Below, in pieces: positions 35,039 through 43,850 of a stretch of 49,680 nt of DNA (the first letter of the stretch is position 1; each line of letters begins with the position of its first letter). The position numbers and the translations under genes were made by a program. Source of the stretch: Lysobacterales bacterium (lineage in GTDB: Bacteria; Pseudomonadota; Gammaproteobacteria; Xanthomonadales; Rhodanobacteraceae); contig JAATFF010000125.1 of the NCBI GenBank assembly GCA_015655335.1, positions 1 through 49,680 of the forward strand, read 5' to 3'. The notes beneath the pieces are model-generated. The model was not told the DNA's origin and did not search any database. It worked only from the letters and a program-made list of their open reading frames with translations.

Positions 35039-36523
35039 TTACGTCGTGATGCCCAACCGCTTGCGTTCCATGCGGCGCAGGAACTCCTGCATGATGCGTC
35101 GGTAAAGATCTTCGCCGAGGTAAGCATCCTCGACGCCGGCGTCGATCGACGGGTTGTCGTTCACCTCGATCACCACGGGCTTATCGCCAACTTGTTTCAG
35201 GTCTACACCGTACAGACCATCACCGACGGCGCTGGTGGCCTTCAGCGCAAGCTTGACGACTTCGGCGGGCGCATCGCGCGCCGGAATGGTTTCGAAGCCA
35301 CCGGATTTCGCCGTGCCTTTCGCGCCGTGGTTGTAAATCTGCCAGTGCCCGCGCGACATGTAGTACTTGCACGCGTACAGCGGTTCGCGATTCAACACGC
35401 CCACGCGCCAGTCGAATTCGGTGTAGACGAATTCCTGCGCCAGCAACAGCGCGCTGTGCTGGAACAATTCGCCGGTGGCTTTTTCCAGCTCGTTTTCGCT
35501 TTCTACCTTGACCACGCCGCGTGAGAACGAGCCGTCGGGAATTTTCAGCACCAACGGAAAGCCCAGCTTGGTGGCGACTTCCTTCAGGCCTTTGGTGTCG
35601 TCGCGATAGAGAATCTCGGTGCGCGGCACGGCGAGCTTGCGCGACACCATCAAGTCGTTGAGGAAGATCTTGTTCGTGCAGCGCAGGATCGAGCTGGGAT
35701 CGTCCATCACCACCATGCCTTCGCGCTCGGCACGATGCGCGAAGCTATAGGTGTGGTTGTCGCTGGCAGTCGTTTCGCGAATGAACAAGCCGTCGTATTC
35801 GGCCAGGCGCTGGTAATCGTTCTTGCCGATCGGATCGACTTCGATGCCCAACTCCTTGCCGGCGGAGATGAAGGACTTCAGCGCCTTCTTGTTCGAGGGC
35901 GGCATCGCTTCGTTCGGGTCTACCAGCATGGCGAGGTCGTAGCGATACAAACGCCTTGTGCGAGGCTTGCGCCACAACTTTTTGGAGAAGCGGTCCAGCT
36001 CGGCGGCAAAGGCGTCTTCCTGCGCGTCGTCGAGTGTGTGCAGGCCGACCGGTTTGACCGAAGCGATCTGCCACACACGCTCGCGTTCGAACTCCATGCG
36101 CAACAGCGGGCAGGGATACATTTCGAACACCTGCCGCGCGAGATCTTGCAGCGCGGGATAGGCGGTCTCGCCGAAATAGACCAGGGTGCCGAAATCGGTG
36201 GTGTCACGCCCGCCGGCCGGCAGGAAGTGAGTGAGCTTGGCGTTGAGATCGTCGATGGCCAGGCCATAGAGCGAGCGGCGGCGCAGATCATTGACCGTGC
36301 GCACGGAAGGCATCACACGATGCCCGCGCGCTTCGGCCAACAGCGAGACGTAATAACCGGTGCCCAGATACTTGTAGCTGCGGCACAGGTTGATCACATG
36401 GGTGCGCTCATCGTCGCCGCCCACCGGTTCGCGCAGGTAGTCCATCGCGGTAACCACGTCGACGGACGGATAGTAAGAGCCCCAATCGGAAGCTTTCTCG
36501 ACGACGATGACGAGTCGGGTCAT
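35039..36523 (-). CDS. RimK-like ATP-grasp ligase with RLAN domain
   Basis: 494 residues. The N-terminal domain (about 1-200, LVIVVEKASDWGSYYPSVDVV) is the RimK-like ATP-grasp N-terminal (RLAN) type, followed by an ATP-grasp fold (KIPDGSFSRGVVKVESE; HGAKGTAKSGGFETIP; GLYGVDLKQVGDKPVVIEVNDNPSID). Members form peptide bonds between carboxylate and amine. This subgroup is known to sit beside a GNAT acetyltransferase/C39 peptidase gene and has been predicted to act in peptide tailoring. Here it is divergent from a GNAT-only gene. GAGGTG precedes the start. Confidence 0.92.
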   Translation of the reverse strand: MTRLVIVVEKASDWGSYYPSVDVVTAMDYLREPVGGDDERTHVINLCRSYKYLGTGYYVSLLAEARGHRVMPSVRTVNDLRRRSLYGLAIDDLNAKLTHFLPAGGRDTTDFGTLVYFGETAYPALQDLARQVFEMYPCPLLRMEFERERVWQIASVKPVGLHTLDDAQEDAFAAELDRFSKKLWRKPRTRRLYRYDLAMLVDPNEAMPPSNKKALKSFISAGKELGIEVDPIGKNDYQRLAEYDGLFIRETTASDNHTYSFAHRAEREGMVVMDDPSSILRCTNKIFLNDLMVSRKLAVPRTEILYRDDTKGLKEVATKLGFPLVLKIPDGSFSRGVVKVESENELEKATGELFQHSALLLAQEFVYTEFDWRVGVLNREPLYACKYYMSRGHWQIYNHGAKGTAKSGGFETIPARDAPAEVVKLALKATSAVGDGLYGVDLKQVGDKPVVIEVNDNPSIDAGVEDAYLGEDLYRRIMQEFLRRMERKRLGITT

Positions 36524-36678
36524 GACACCTCAAGTGTGGACCGGCAGGAAAAACGTCGTCGCGTAGGGGAACGAGGCGGCGCAGCGCAAGGCGGCAGTGT
36601 CTTGCACCAAGGCGAGGTGCACAAGAGCAGGCACTGAAGCGGGAGTAAACGTCGAGCCTCATAACGGCGGGTATCGCA

Positions 36679-36719
36679 GCACCGATGACCTTGGCGGGAT
36701 GCTTTCCCGCTCCCGGTGC
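36679..36719. promoter_or_regulatory. Nested stem-loop in the rimK/GNAT divergent region
   Basis: Outer stem GCACCG (36679-36684) with CGGTGC (36714-36719) encloses inner stem GCGGGA (36694-36699) with TCCCGC (36705-36710) around a TGCTT loop. Could be a binding site, a terminator of upstream antisense transcription, or an RNA leader. It matches no riboswitch class that I can recognise by eye. Confidence 0.4.
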
Positions 36720-36803
36720 ACTACAGTGCCGCGCTAATTCGAATCCTATCCATCCGCTTATCCGTGTCCGGACCGCTACCGGCGCGCACGACGAGAGCCC
36801 CTG

Positions 36804-37280
36804 ATGACCCCATCGCCAGCCACCGCCGCCGTGCGGGTGCGCCGAGCCGAACTGTCCGATCTCGATGATCTGGTCGCGCTGGAGCAAGCTACTTTCGACC
36901 ACGACTTGGTAAGCCGCGCTCAATACCGTCGCCATTTGGATAGCGACAGCGCGCGGGTGCTGGTAGCCAGTGCCAACCATCGCCGGTTCCTGGGTACAGC
37001 GCTGGTGTTTTTCCGCAAAGGCAGCCGCGTGGCGCGGTTGTATTCGATCGCCAGCCTGCCCGAAGCGCGCGGCAAGGGTGTGGGTACGGCGCTGATCGAA
37101 GCGGCCGAGGCCGCGGCGCGCCAGCGTCGTTGCCATGCCCTGCGGCTGGAAGTGCGTACTGACAACGACAGCGCGATTCGGCTCTACGAGCGGTTGGGTT
37201 ATTACCGCATCGGGGCGATCGAGAAAGGGTTCTACGAAGACGGCACCGACGCCTTCCGTTTCGAGAAGACGCTGGCGTGA
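36804..37280 (+). CDS. GNAT family acetyltransferase, RimI-like
   Basis: 158 residues of acetyl-CoA-dependent N-acetyltransferase fold. The acetyl-CoA loop is EARGKGVGTALIEAAE, and the C-terminal motif NDSAIRLYERLGYY is RimI-like. In many gammaproteobacteria the partner of the RLAN-type RimK gene is a GNAT domain fused to a papain-like C39 peptidase; here only the GNAT part is present, with no peptidase downstream. Start at ATG 36804 fits; the first ten residues are variable. Divergent from the ligase gene by 280 bases. Confidence 0.93.
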   Translation: MTPSPATAAVRVRRAELSDLDDLVALEQATFDHDLVSRAQYRRHLDSDSARVLVASANHRRFLGTALVFFRKGSRVARLYSIASLPEARGKGVGTALIEAAEAAARQRRCHALRLEVRTDNDSAIRLYERLGYYRIGAIEKGFYEDGTDAFRFEKTLA

Positions 37281-37304
37281 AAAAGCCTCTCCGTTCGGGG
37301 AGGC
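37281..37304 (-). terminator. Terminator downstream of the 37.3-38.0 kb membrane protein gene
   Basis: GCCTCTCC and GGGGAGGC around GTTC, with one wobble pair. Read on the minus strand it is followed by a run of five T (complement of 37280-37284), a good rho-independent signal for the gene ending at 37336. It could also slow transcription from the GNAT gene. Confidence 0.7.
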
Positions 37305-37335
37305 CTCGCAACATCGTCGCCGTTAGACACGCGTA

Positions 37336-38025
37336 TCAGCCGCCGAGCGGTTGACCAATGCGTTGCTGGGTCGCGTCGTCTGGACGCGCTACCAAGGCGC
37401 CGGTGCGCATCAGATCCACGCTGTAGTGACCGCCGTCGACCAGCGGCAGATAGACACCGCTACCGAAGAGGGTATCCACCCCGGGCACCCAGCTCGGATA
37501 CTGTTTTTTCAGATTGAGCAGATCGCTTTGGCCGGCTTGGCTGAAATCGATCACGGTGCGCATTGCGTTCATTTCCTGGGCGGCATCGTCGTAGCGGCCG
37601 GAAATGCGGTCGAGCCGATATAGCGGCGGCAGGCCGGCCAGCATGGCGGGCAATTTCCACTTCAGCACGATGGCCTCGATCCGGAAGTCATCGCCCGCCA
37701 GCATGACCTGACGCGTGTCGCCATCGGGCCAGGTGAGGATAAGTGCCCAGCGCTGTGGCGAAAGAATGCGCGCGTCGATCTGCACCACAGGCGCTTCCTC
37801 GCTGAGAAAGCGGTAGCCGCGCAGCGACACCGCCACGCCAGCCAGAAGCAGCCCCAGCGCGGCAAAGACCAGCAGCAACAGCGTGTGTCCGCTCGCGGCA
37901 AGGTGGCGGCGATGGTGCAGGTGCTGGCGCGCCGCCATCAGCTGGACGAGCGCGATAAGCAGGATCACCCCGGCCAGGATGGCCAGCAAGGTCGTCGGCA
38001 AGCGTAGCAATTCATTCCAGTTCAT
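37336..38025 (-). CDS. Two-helix membrane protein, unknown function
   Basis: 229 residues. Two helices near the N-terminus (ILAGVILLIALVQLM; LLLLVFAALGLLLAGVAVSL) with a His/Arg-rich turn between, then a soluble domain of about 160 residues rich in Asp and Arg with RWALILTWPDGDTRQVMLAGDDFRIEA. The C-terminal domain is probably periplasmic. Annotated in relatives under varied names; I recognise no proven function. GGAG precedes ATG 38025. Divergent from lptM. Confidence 0.78.
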   Translation of the reverse strand: MNWNELLRLPTTLLAILAGVILLIALVQLMAARQHLHHRRHLAASGHTLLLLVFAALGLLLAGVAVSLRGYRFLSEEAPVVQIDARILSPQRWALILTWPDGDTRQVMLAGDDFRIEAIVLKWKLPAMLAGLPPLYRLDRISGRYDDAAQEMNAMRTVIDFSQAGQSDLLNLKKQYPSWVPGVDTLFGSGVYLPLVDGGHYSVDLMRTGALVARPDDATQQRIGQPLGG

Positions 38026-38105
38026 CGGGTACTCCACACGCCGCAGGTCCCTTGCGGTCAGGTGCGCATGATAACGGCGCGGCAGTGGTCTTCGGGCAGC
38101 TTGGC

Positions 38106-38111
38106 TATACT
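38106..38111 (+). promoter_or_regulatory. Candidate -10 box before lptM
   Basis: TATACT lies 28 bases before the lptM ATG. No good -35 is visible 17 bases upstream, so an extended or weak promoter is implied. Confidence 0.4.
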
Positions 38112-38138
38112 GCGGTGGTTTCCCGAGGATTTTGCGTC

Positions 38139-38354
38139 ATGCGCCGATCGATCCTTCTGCTGCCGACTTGTCTCGCCTTTATCGCGATCTCCGGCTGCGG
38201 CAACAAAGGTCCGCTGTACCTGCCCAAGCCCGCTCCGGCTCTGACTCCGGCACATGCTACGTCGGCGCATGCACCGGCTCCGGCGCATGCCAGCACGGCT
38301 GAGGCGCCGGCCAGCTCAAGCAGCGTCGTCACCAAGCCGCTTAGCGGCGAGTAA
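38139..38354 (+). CDS. lptM: LptM-like small lipoprotein (YifL family)
   Basis: 71 residues: signal peptide ending at Cys20 (SGC), then the family hallmark GNKGPLYLP, then an Ala/Pro/His/Ser-rich tail. LptM of E. coli helps the oxidative folding of LptD in the outer-membrane LPS translocon. Position directly before dapF is conserved across gammaproteobacteria, which supports the call. The tail is low-complexity and probably unstructured. Confidence 0.88.
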   Translation: MRRSILLLPTCLAFIAISGCGNKGPLYLPKPAPALTPAHATSAHAPAPAHASTAEAPASSSSVVTKPLSGE

Positions 38355-38371
38355 CGGCGCTGGCTGAAGCG

Positions 38372-39220
38372 ATGGCATTGCGCTTTTCCAAGATGCACGG
38401 CAGCGGCAACGACTTCGCTGTGATCGACAGTCGCCATGCCGCATTTACGCCCAGCCCTGCGGCCGTCCGCGCGATGGCCGATCGCCATACCGGCATCGGT
38501 TTCGACCAATTGCTGAGCGTGGAGCCGGCACGCGATGGCGCCAGCGCCTTCTATTACGGCATCTGGAATGCTGACGGCTCTCCTTCCGGTCAATGCGGCA
38601 ACGGCGTTCGCTGCGTGGCGGCGTGGTTGCATCGCGCCGGGGCGCTGGCGATCGGCGAGACCGTACCGATTCAAAGTCCGTCCGGGCCGGTGGCGGTGCG
38701 TCTCGTTGACGCTCATCGGGTTACCGTGGACATGGGCGAGCCGATTTTCGATCCGCCGCGTATTCCGTTCGACGCGCCGCGGATGGCCGATCGCTACGCA
38801 CTGGACATCGACGGTCAGGCGCTGGAGATCGGCGCGGTGTCGATGGGCAATCCCCATGCGGTTGTGGTGGCGATGGATCTGGCGGCGCCGGTTCTGGCCC
38901 AGCTAGGGCCTGCATTGACCGGACACGCACGTTTTCGCGAAGGTGCCAACGCCGGATTCGTAAAAACATTGAGCCCACGGCACCTCGATCTGCGCGTACA
39001 TGAACGCGGCGCCGGCTGGACGCAGGCCTGTGGCACCGGGGCCTGCGCCGCCATGGCGGTGTTGCGCCAACGCGGCGAAGTCGAGGCGCAAGTGCAGGTG
39101 GATTTGCCTGGCGGCAGTCTGCAAATCGATTGGAACGGTCCCGGCGAGCGCTTGTGGATGACCGGTCCGGCCACGTTTGTCTTCGAAGGTGAATGGCTGG
39201 ATCCGCAACACAGTGATTGA
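38372..39220 (+). CDS. dapF: Diaminopimelate epimerase
   Basis: Interconverts LL- and meso-diaminopimelate for lysine and peptidoglycan synthesis. 282 residues with the two active-site cysteines, Cys75 in GQCGNGVRC and Cys220 in QACGTGACA, and the N-terminal FSKMHGSGNDF. Cytosolic, PLP-independent. Part of lptM-dapF-DUF484-xerC; gap to lptM is 17 bases. Confidence 0.97.
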   Translation: MALRFSKMHGSGNDFAVIDSRHAAFTPSPAAVRAMADRHTGIGFDQLLSVEPARDGASAFYYGIWNADGSPSGQCGNGVRCVAAWLHRAGALAIGETVPIQSPSGPVAVRLVDAHRVTVDMGEPIFDPPRIPFDAPRMADRYALDIDGQALEIGAVSMGNPHAVVVAMDLAAPVLAQLGPALTGHARFREGANAGFVKTLSPRHLDLRVHERGAGWTQACGTGACAAMAVLRQRGEVEAQVQVDLPGGSLQIDWNGPGERLWMTGPATFVFEGEWLDPQHSD

Positions 39221-39294
39221 TGCGCGGGCGCGTCCATCGCACACTCGGACCCAGCGGCTCACCGCCTTACATTTTCCGGATCGAGGTTTCGTGC

Positions 39295-39978
39295 ATGACC
39301 AACGCCCTGCTCGATGACACGATGAAAGCCAACGATGTAGCGGCATACCTGCGCCTGCATCCGGACTTTCTCAGCAGCTACCCCGAACTGGCCGTGCTGC
39401 TGACGATGCCGCGCGAGCAAGGTGCGGTGGCGTCGCTTGCGGCCTATCAGCTGCAGACACTGCGCGACAAAAACGGCGAGCTGGAACGAAAGCTGGGCGA
39501 CCTGACCGCGATTGCGGCCGAGAACGAGCGCCTGATGCAACGCGTGCACGATCTCAACGTCGCCGTATTGCGCGCCAACACGCCCGCTATCGCTGCACGC
39601 AGCGTCGTGGCCAAGCTGTCGGACGATTTCGGAACCGACCAGATCCGTCTGGTGTTGTTCGGCAATATAACGCTGCCGCCGGCGGACTGGCTGATGCACG
39701 AACCGGGTGGCCGTGCCGCGATGCCGGAGTTTTCCGATTTCCTGGCTCATCACGAACCGATCTCAGGGCGGCTTTCTGCCGAACGGCTCTATCGTCTGTT
39801 CGGTCAGCACGCTCCGGAGATTCGCTCCGCCGCGGTCATGCCGCTGGGCGAATACGGTTTGCTGGCGATCGGCAGTCACGATGCCGATCATTTCCAGCCG
39901 GGCATGGGCACGATGTTTTTGAAGATGATCGCCGCAACTATCACCGCCGCGTTGGCGCGCCTGCAGGACGGCGCCTGA
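39295..39978 (+). CDS. DUF484 protein (YigA-like)
   Basis: 227 residues: short lead, a helical stretch (VAAYLRLHPDFLSSYPELAVLL; LERKLGDLTAIAAENERLMQRV, likely coiled coil), then a GAF-like domain (PLGEYGLLAIGSHDADHFQPGMG). Function not known. The conserved order dapF-DUF484-xerC is seen here. Start at ATG 39295; the frame can be extended back into dapF but the family begins here. xerC follows seven bases after its stop. Confidence 0.9.
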   Translation: MTNALLDDTMKANDVAAYLRLHPDFLSSYPELAVLLTMPREQGAVASLAAYQLQTLRDKNGELERKLGDLTAIAAENERLMQRVHDLNVAVLRANTPAIAARSVVAKLSDDFGTDQIRLVLFGNITLPPADWLMHEPGGRAAMPEFSDFLAHHEPISGRLSAERLYRLFGQHAPEIRSAAVMPLGEYGLLAIGSHDADHFQPGMGTMFLKMIAATITAALARLQDGA

Positions 39979-39985
39979 GATCACT

Positions 39986-40876
39986 GTGGATGCCCAAGGC
40001 CAGATCGAAGCGTGGCTCGTACGGCTTGCCAACGAACGCAAGGCGTCGCCGCATACGATCGATGGTTATCGTCGGGATCTAGCGAAACTGTCGCGTTACA
40101 TGCAAGCGCAGCAGATCGCTGCGTTTGACACACTCGAACCTAACCGCATGCGCAGCTTTGTCGCTGCCGAGCATCGTGCAGGACTGTCGCCGAAAAGCCT
40201 GCAGCGGCTGCTTTCGTCTTGTCGCAGTCTGTTTCGCCAACTCACTCGCGAAGGTTTGCTCGCGCATGATCCGCTCGCCGGCGTGCGCGGCCCCAAGGTG
40301 CATCGCAAGCTGCCGCAAGTTCTGGATGTCGACGAAGCCACAGCGCTGGTGGAAGGCGACAGTAACGACGCGCTCGGCGTGCGCGATCGCGCCATGCTGG
40401 AGCTTTTTTATTCCTCTGGCCTGCGCCTTTCCGAGCTGATCGGTTTGCGTTGGTTGGATCTGGATCTCGATGCCGGCGAAGTGCGCGTATTGGGCAAAGG
40501 TCGCAAGACGCGCATCGTGCCGGTGGGACGGCATGCCATCGCTGCCTTGCGCGCCTTGGGCGACGCGGAAGGCCGCGAGTCGGAATCACCGGTATTTCGC
40601 GGCCGCCACGGCGCGCCGATCAGTCCGCGAACCGTGCAAGCACGCATGAAGACCCTCGCCATGCGTCAAGGTTTCGCCAAGCACGTGCATCCGCATTTGC
40701 TGCGCCACACGTTCGCCAGTCACATGCTGGAATCGTCCGGCGATTTGCGCGCGGTGCAGGAGCTGCTCGGCCACGCCGATATCGCAACCACGCAGATCTA
40801 TACGCATCTGGACTTTCAACATCTGGCCAAGGTGTATGACGCCGCGCATCCGCGCGCGCGGCGCAAAGGGTCGTAG
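39986..40876 (+). CDS. xerC: Site-specific tyrosine recombinase XerC
   Basis: Works with XerD at dif to resolve chromosome dimers. 296 residues; catalytic residues Arg147 (SSGLRLSE), Lys171, His237 and Arg240 (HLLRHTFASH), His263 (LLGHADI) and Tyr272 (QIYTHLD) are all present. N-terminal SAM-like domain is complete. Start is GTG. The gene is followed by a paired repeat, copy 3. Confidence 0.97.
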   Translation: MDAQGQIEAWLVRLANERKASPHTIDGYRRDLAKLSRYMQAQQIAAFDTLEPNRMRSFVAAEHRAGLSPKSLQRLLSSCRSLFRQLTREGLLAHDPLAGVRGPKVHRKLPQVLDVDEATALVEGDSNDALGVRDRAMLELFYSSGLRLSELIGLRWLDLDLDAGEVRVLGKGRKTRIVPVGRHAIAALRALGDAEGRESESPVFRGRHGAPISPRTVQARMKTLAMRQGFAKHVHPHLLRHTFASHMLESSGDLRAVQELLGHADIATTQIYTHLDFQHLAKVYDAAHPRARRKGS

Positions 40877-40921
40877 TTGTCGCTGCCGTGGTGTCGTTTT
40901 AGCGGCTGTATTGATGCAAAC

Positions 40922-41000
40922 ACCGTCGCCCCGGCGAAAGCCGGGGCCTAGTGGCTTGGACGCAAAGACGCTGGGCCCCGGCTTTCGCCGGGGCGACGGG
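40922..41000. repeat. Paired REP-like inverted repeat, copy 3
   Basis: ACCGTCGCCCCGGCGAAAG onward (40922-40946) and its reverse complement with one mismatch (40976-41000), about 29 bases apart. Same arms as copy 1 apart from C/T changes in the stem. It lies just past xerC and before hslV. Confidence 0.88.
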
Positions 41001-41045
41001 TGTTAGTACTCGAAGCCGATCGCGCCGCCGCGAGCAGCCACCCAT

Positions 41046-41074
41046 CTTGGAATCACGCGTAGCGGCCCCACGTT
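41046..41074 (+). promoter_or_regulatory. Candidate heat-shock (sigma-32) promoter before hslV
   Basis: CTTGGAA (41046-41052), 13 bases, then CCCCACGTT (41066-41074). This is close to the sigma-32 consensus CTTGAAA / CCCCATnT. The hslVU operon is heat-shock controlled in E. coli, so function fits. A start near 41080 would give a leader of about 25 bases. Confidence 0.65.
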
Positions 41075-41103
41075 TTGCAGCTAGGCTTCTTTCGGAGATT
41101 TCC

Positions 41104-41637
41104 ATGGAATCGTTCCACGCCACCACCATTATCTCGGTGCGCCGCGATGGTCGCGTCGTGATCGGCGGCGATGGCCAGGTCACGCTGGGCAATACCGTGA
41201 TGAAGGCCAACGCGCGCAAGATCCGGCGTCTGGGCAAGGGCGACGTGCTCGCCGGTTTCGCCGGTGCCACCGCAGATGCTTTCACGCTGTTCGAGCTGTT
41301 TGAGCAGAAACTGGATAAACACGGCGGCAACCTCACCCGCGCCGCGGTCGAAATGGCCAAGGAATGGCGCACCGATCGCCGCCTGGGCCGGCTCGAAGCA
41401 ATGCTCGCCGTCGCCGACAAAGAAGCTTCGCTGCTGATTTCCGGCAATGGCGACGTGCTGGAGCCCGAGCATGGCCTGATCGCGATCGGCTCTGGCGGCC
41501 CCTACGCGCAGTCGGCGGCACTCGCGCTGATGGAAAGCACGGAACTCGATGCACGCGCCATCGTCGAACGGGCATTGAAGATTGCCGGCGACATCTGCAT
41601 CTACACCAATCACAACACGACGATTGAAGAGCTTTAA
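41104..41637 (+). CDS. hslV: ATP-dependent protease subunit HslV (ClpQ)
   Basis: Peptidase subunit of the HslUV two-ring protease. 177 residues; [13 protein letters not shown] holds the N-terminal catalytic threonine (Thr8, exposed after removal of the first seven residues), a longer propeptide than in E. coli. [13 protein letters not shown] and [14 protein letters not shown] are family motifs. Start at ATG 41104 with CGGAGA upstream. hslU follows 80 bases later, with a half repeat in between. Confidence 0.97.
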   Translation: MESFHATTIISVRRDGRVVIGGDGQVTLGNTVMKANARKIRRLGKGDVLAGFAGATADAFTLFELFEQKLDKHGGNLTRAAVEMAKEWRTDRRLGRLEAMLAVADKEASLLISGNGDVLEPEHGLIAIGSGGPYAQSAALALMESTELDARAIVERALKIAGDICIYTNHNTTIEEL

Positions 41638-41659
41638 GCGCCTGCGCTGCTCATCAAGA

Positions 41660-41690
41660 CACCGTCATCCCGGCGTTCGCCGAGACAACG
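41660..41690. repeat. Half REP-like unit between hslV and hslU
   Basis: ACCGTCATCCCGGCGTTCG onward is one arm of the repeat family seen at 3466, 24633 and 40922, without a partner arm. It can still form a short hairpin (CCGGCG/CGCCGA-type, imperfect). Confidence 0.6.
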
Positions 41691-41717
41691 AAGCAAACAA
41701 CCCTTTCCGGTGACACC

Positions 41718-43058
41718 ATGTCCGAACTGACCCCTCGCGAAATCGTCAACGAACTCGACCGCTTCATCATCGGCCAGCACGACGCCAAGCGCGCCGTCGC
41801 CATCGCGCTGCGCAATCGTTGGCGCCGCATGCAGCTCGAACCGGTGCTACGCGACGAAGTCACGCCGAAAAACATTTTGATGATCGGCCCCACAGGCGTC
41901 GGCAAAACCGAGATCGCGCGCCGCCTGGCGTCACTGGCCAATGCGCCCTTCGTCAAGGTGGAAGCGACCAAATTTACCGAGGTCGGCTACGTCGGCAAGG
42001 ATGTCGAATCGATCGTGCGCGACCTCGCGGACGTGGCGTACAAGCTCACCCGCGAGCAAGCGATGAAACGCGTACGCACGCAGGCGGAAGATCATGCAGA
42101 GGATCGCATCCTCGATGCGTTGCTCCCGCGCCGGCAAGCATCGAGCGACTGGAGTCACGATCCGGCACCTGCCACCTCGCTCGAAAGCGATACTCGCCAA
42201 AAACTGCGCAAGCAGTTGCGCGAAGGTGCGTTGGACGATCGCGACATCGAGCTCGACGTAAGCATGAACGTAGGCGTGGAAATCATGTCGCCGCCGGGCA
42301 TGGAGGAAATGGGCCAGCAGTTGCGCCAAATGTTCCAGAATCTTGGCGGTGCAAAGACGCAGAAGCGCAAGTTGGCGATCAAGGCAGCACGTCCGTTACT
42401 GATCGAGGAAGAAGCCTCTCGGTTGCTCAACGACGATGAAGTGCGCAGTCAGGCGATGGAAGCGGCCGAACAAAACGGCATCGTCTTCATCGACGAGATC
42501 GACAAGATTGCGCAGCGTTCCGAATGGGGTGGCGCGGGCGTGAGTCGCGAAGGCGTGCAGCGCGATCTGCTGCCGCTGGTGGAAGGTTCCACCGTGTCGA
42601 CCAAGTACGGCCCCATCAAGACCGACCACATGCTGTTCATTGCCTCGGGCGCGTTCTCGCTGGCCAAGCCTTCGGATCTGATTCCGGAGTTGCAGGGGCG
42701 CCTGCCGATTCGCGTCGAACTGTCGGCACTCTCGGTGGACGACTTCAAACGCATCTTGCGCGAGCCGCACAACGCGCTGACCAAACAGTATGTCGCCCTG
42801 CTCGGAACCGAGGGCGTGACGCTGACCTTCGACGAATCCGGCGTCGACCGGCTTGCCGAGGTGGCGTTCCAGGTCAACGAACGCACCGAGAACATCGGTG
42901 CCCGGCGGCTGCATACCGTGATGGAGCGGCTTTTGGAGCGGATCTCCTATGAAGCTGCGGATAAATCCGGCGAAAACTACCTGATTAACGCCGAATATGT
43001 CGATAAAAACCTGGGAAGCCTGGTCAAGGACGAAGACCTCAGCCGGTATATCCTCTGA
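41718..43058 (+). CDS. hslU: HslU (ClpY) ATPase subunit of HslUV
   Basis: 446-residue AAA+ unfoldase that feeds substrates to HslV. Walker A GPTGVGKT (57-64), the pore loop region near GYVGKDVES, Walker [12 protein letters not shown], sensor 2 near [14 protein letters not shown], and the C-terminal DLSRYIL tail that docks into HslV are all present. Length normal. Ends the xerC-hslVU run; no T-rich hairpin is visible after it. Confidence 0.97.
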   Translation: MSELTPREIVNELDRFIIGQHDAKRAVAIALRNRWRRMQLEPVLRDEVTPKNILMIGPTGVGKTEIARRLASLANAPFVKVEATKFTEVGYVGKDVESIVRDLADVAYKLTREQAMKRVRTQAEDHAEDRILDALLPRRQASSDWSHDPAPATSLESDTRQKLRKQLREGALDDRDIELDVSMNVGVEIMSPPGMEEMGQQLRQMFQNLGGAKTQKRKLAIKAARPLLIEEEASRLLNDDEVRSQAMEAAEQNGIVFIDEIDKIAQRSEWGGAGVSREGVQRDLLPLVEGSTVSTKYGPIKTDHMLFIASGAFSLAKPSDLIPELQGRLPIRVELSALSVDDFKRILREPHNALTKQYVALLGTEGVTLTFDESGVDRLAEVAFQVNERTENIGARRLHTVMERLLERISYEAADKSGENYLINAEYVDKNLGSLVKDEDLSRYIL

Positions 43059-43170
43059 CTTCGATCGAAAATATCTAAGCACATGTTTACAAACGATAAA
43101 ATGATCGACTTGTCAGCACTTAGCACGCTCTAAACAATGGGCCTGGACCCCCTCTGATAAAATATTGACC

Positions 43171-43785
43171 ATGGGTACGATTATTGAATTGAAGACCACC
43201 GGCCAGCGTGCGCAGCTCCGCGAAGCGCAACAAAAGCATCAGATGGTGCGGTTATGGCGCGGTGAACTCGAACACGGCAGCTTTTGCGGTTATGTCGGCG
43301 GCGTAGGTCGGGAATTCCTGCTGTTGTGGGTGGTCGGCGACGGCGTTACCTACGATGGCATGTATGTCATGCGGCATCGCGACATCAGCGAACTGGATGC
43401 TCCAGACAAGCACCATGACTTCATGGAAAAGGCGCTGACGCTGAAACAGATCCTGCCGCGCCCGCCGCGCGGCTTTCCGCTCGACAACATCCGCGACGTC
43501 GTGCAAGCGGCCAGTGCGATGGCGCCGGTGATCGGCGTGCATGTGGACAGCGAGGACGAGTCGGAGGTTTGTTATATCGGCCGACTGGTCAGCGTCGAGG
43601 AAGACGGTTTCAACATGCAGGAAATCACACCCGATGCGGAGTGGCTGCACGAGGCGTCGTTCTTTGGGTGGGATGAAGTTTCGACGGTGACCATGGAAGA
43701 CGGTTACGCACAATCCCTGCTCGCGGTAGCCGGCGCGCCGCCGCCGTTGCAGACGGGCGATTCCGGCGTCGGTCGTGCGCACTGA
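43171..43785 (+). CDS. Conserved protein of unknown function, possible leaderless start
   Basis: 204 residues, no signal peptide. Begins MGTIIELKTTGQRAQLRE and has a beta-rich first half (VRLWRGELEHGSFCGYVGGVG, YVMRHRDISELDA) that could be an Sm-like or SH3-like barrel, and an acidic second half. No family named with confidence. There is no ribosome binding site before ATG 43171; instead TAAAAT (43158-43163) ends seven bases upstream, the spacing expected if transcription begins at the ATG. Confidence 0.78.
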   Translation: MGTIIELKTTGQRAQLREAQQKHQMVRLWRGELEHGSFCGYVGGVGREFLLLWVVGDGVTYDGMYVMRHRDISELDAPDKHHDFMEKALTLKQILPRPPRGFPLDNIRDVVQAASAMAPVIGVHVDSEDESEVCYIGRLVSVEEDGFNMQEITPDAEWLHEASFFGWDEVSTVTMEDGYAQSLLAVAGAPPPLQTGDSGVGRAH

Positions 43786-43814
43786 TCGCTGGCTGCCCGT
43801 GCATCGGATGACAT

Positions 43815-43840
43815 AAAAACCCGCCAAATGGCGGGTTTTT
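43815..43840. terminator. Bidirectional rho-independent terminator
   Basis: AAAAACCCGCC and GGCGGGTTTTT around AAAT. A U run follows on both strands. It separates the convergent unknown gene (ends 43785) and the GST gene (ends 43851). Confidence 0.93.
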
Positions 43841-43850
43841 CGTTTCGGCC

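Noticed and set aside
36671..36770. tRNA-like segment with a GCGGG-ATGCTTT-CCCGC stem and TTCGAATCC
   Set aside because: The T-loop-like word is present but there is no D-arm, no acceptor stem pairing, and position 37 would be T. The spacing does not fit a tRNA.
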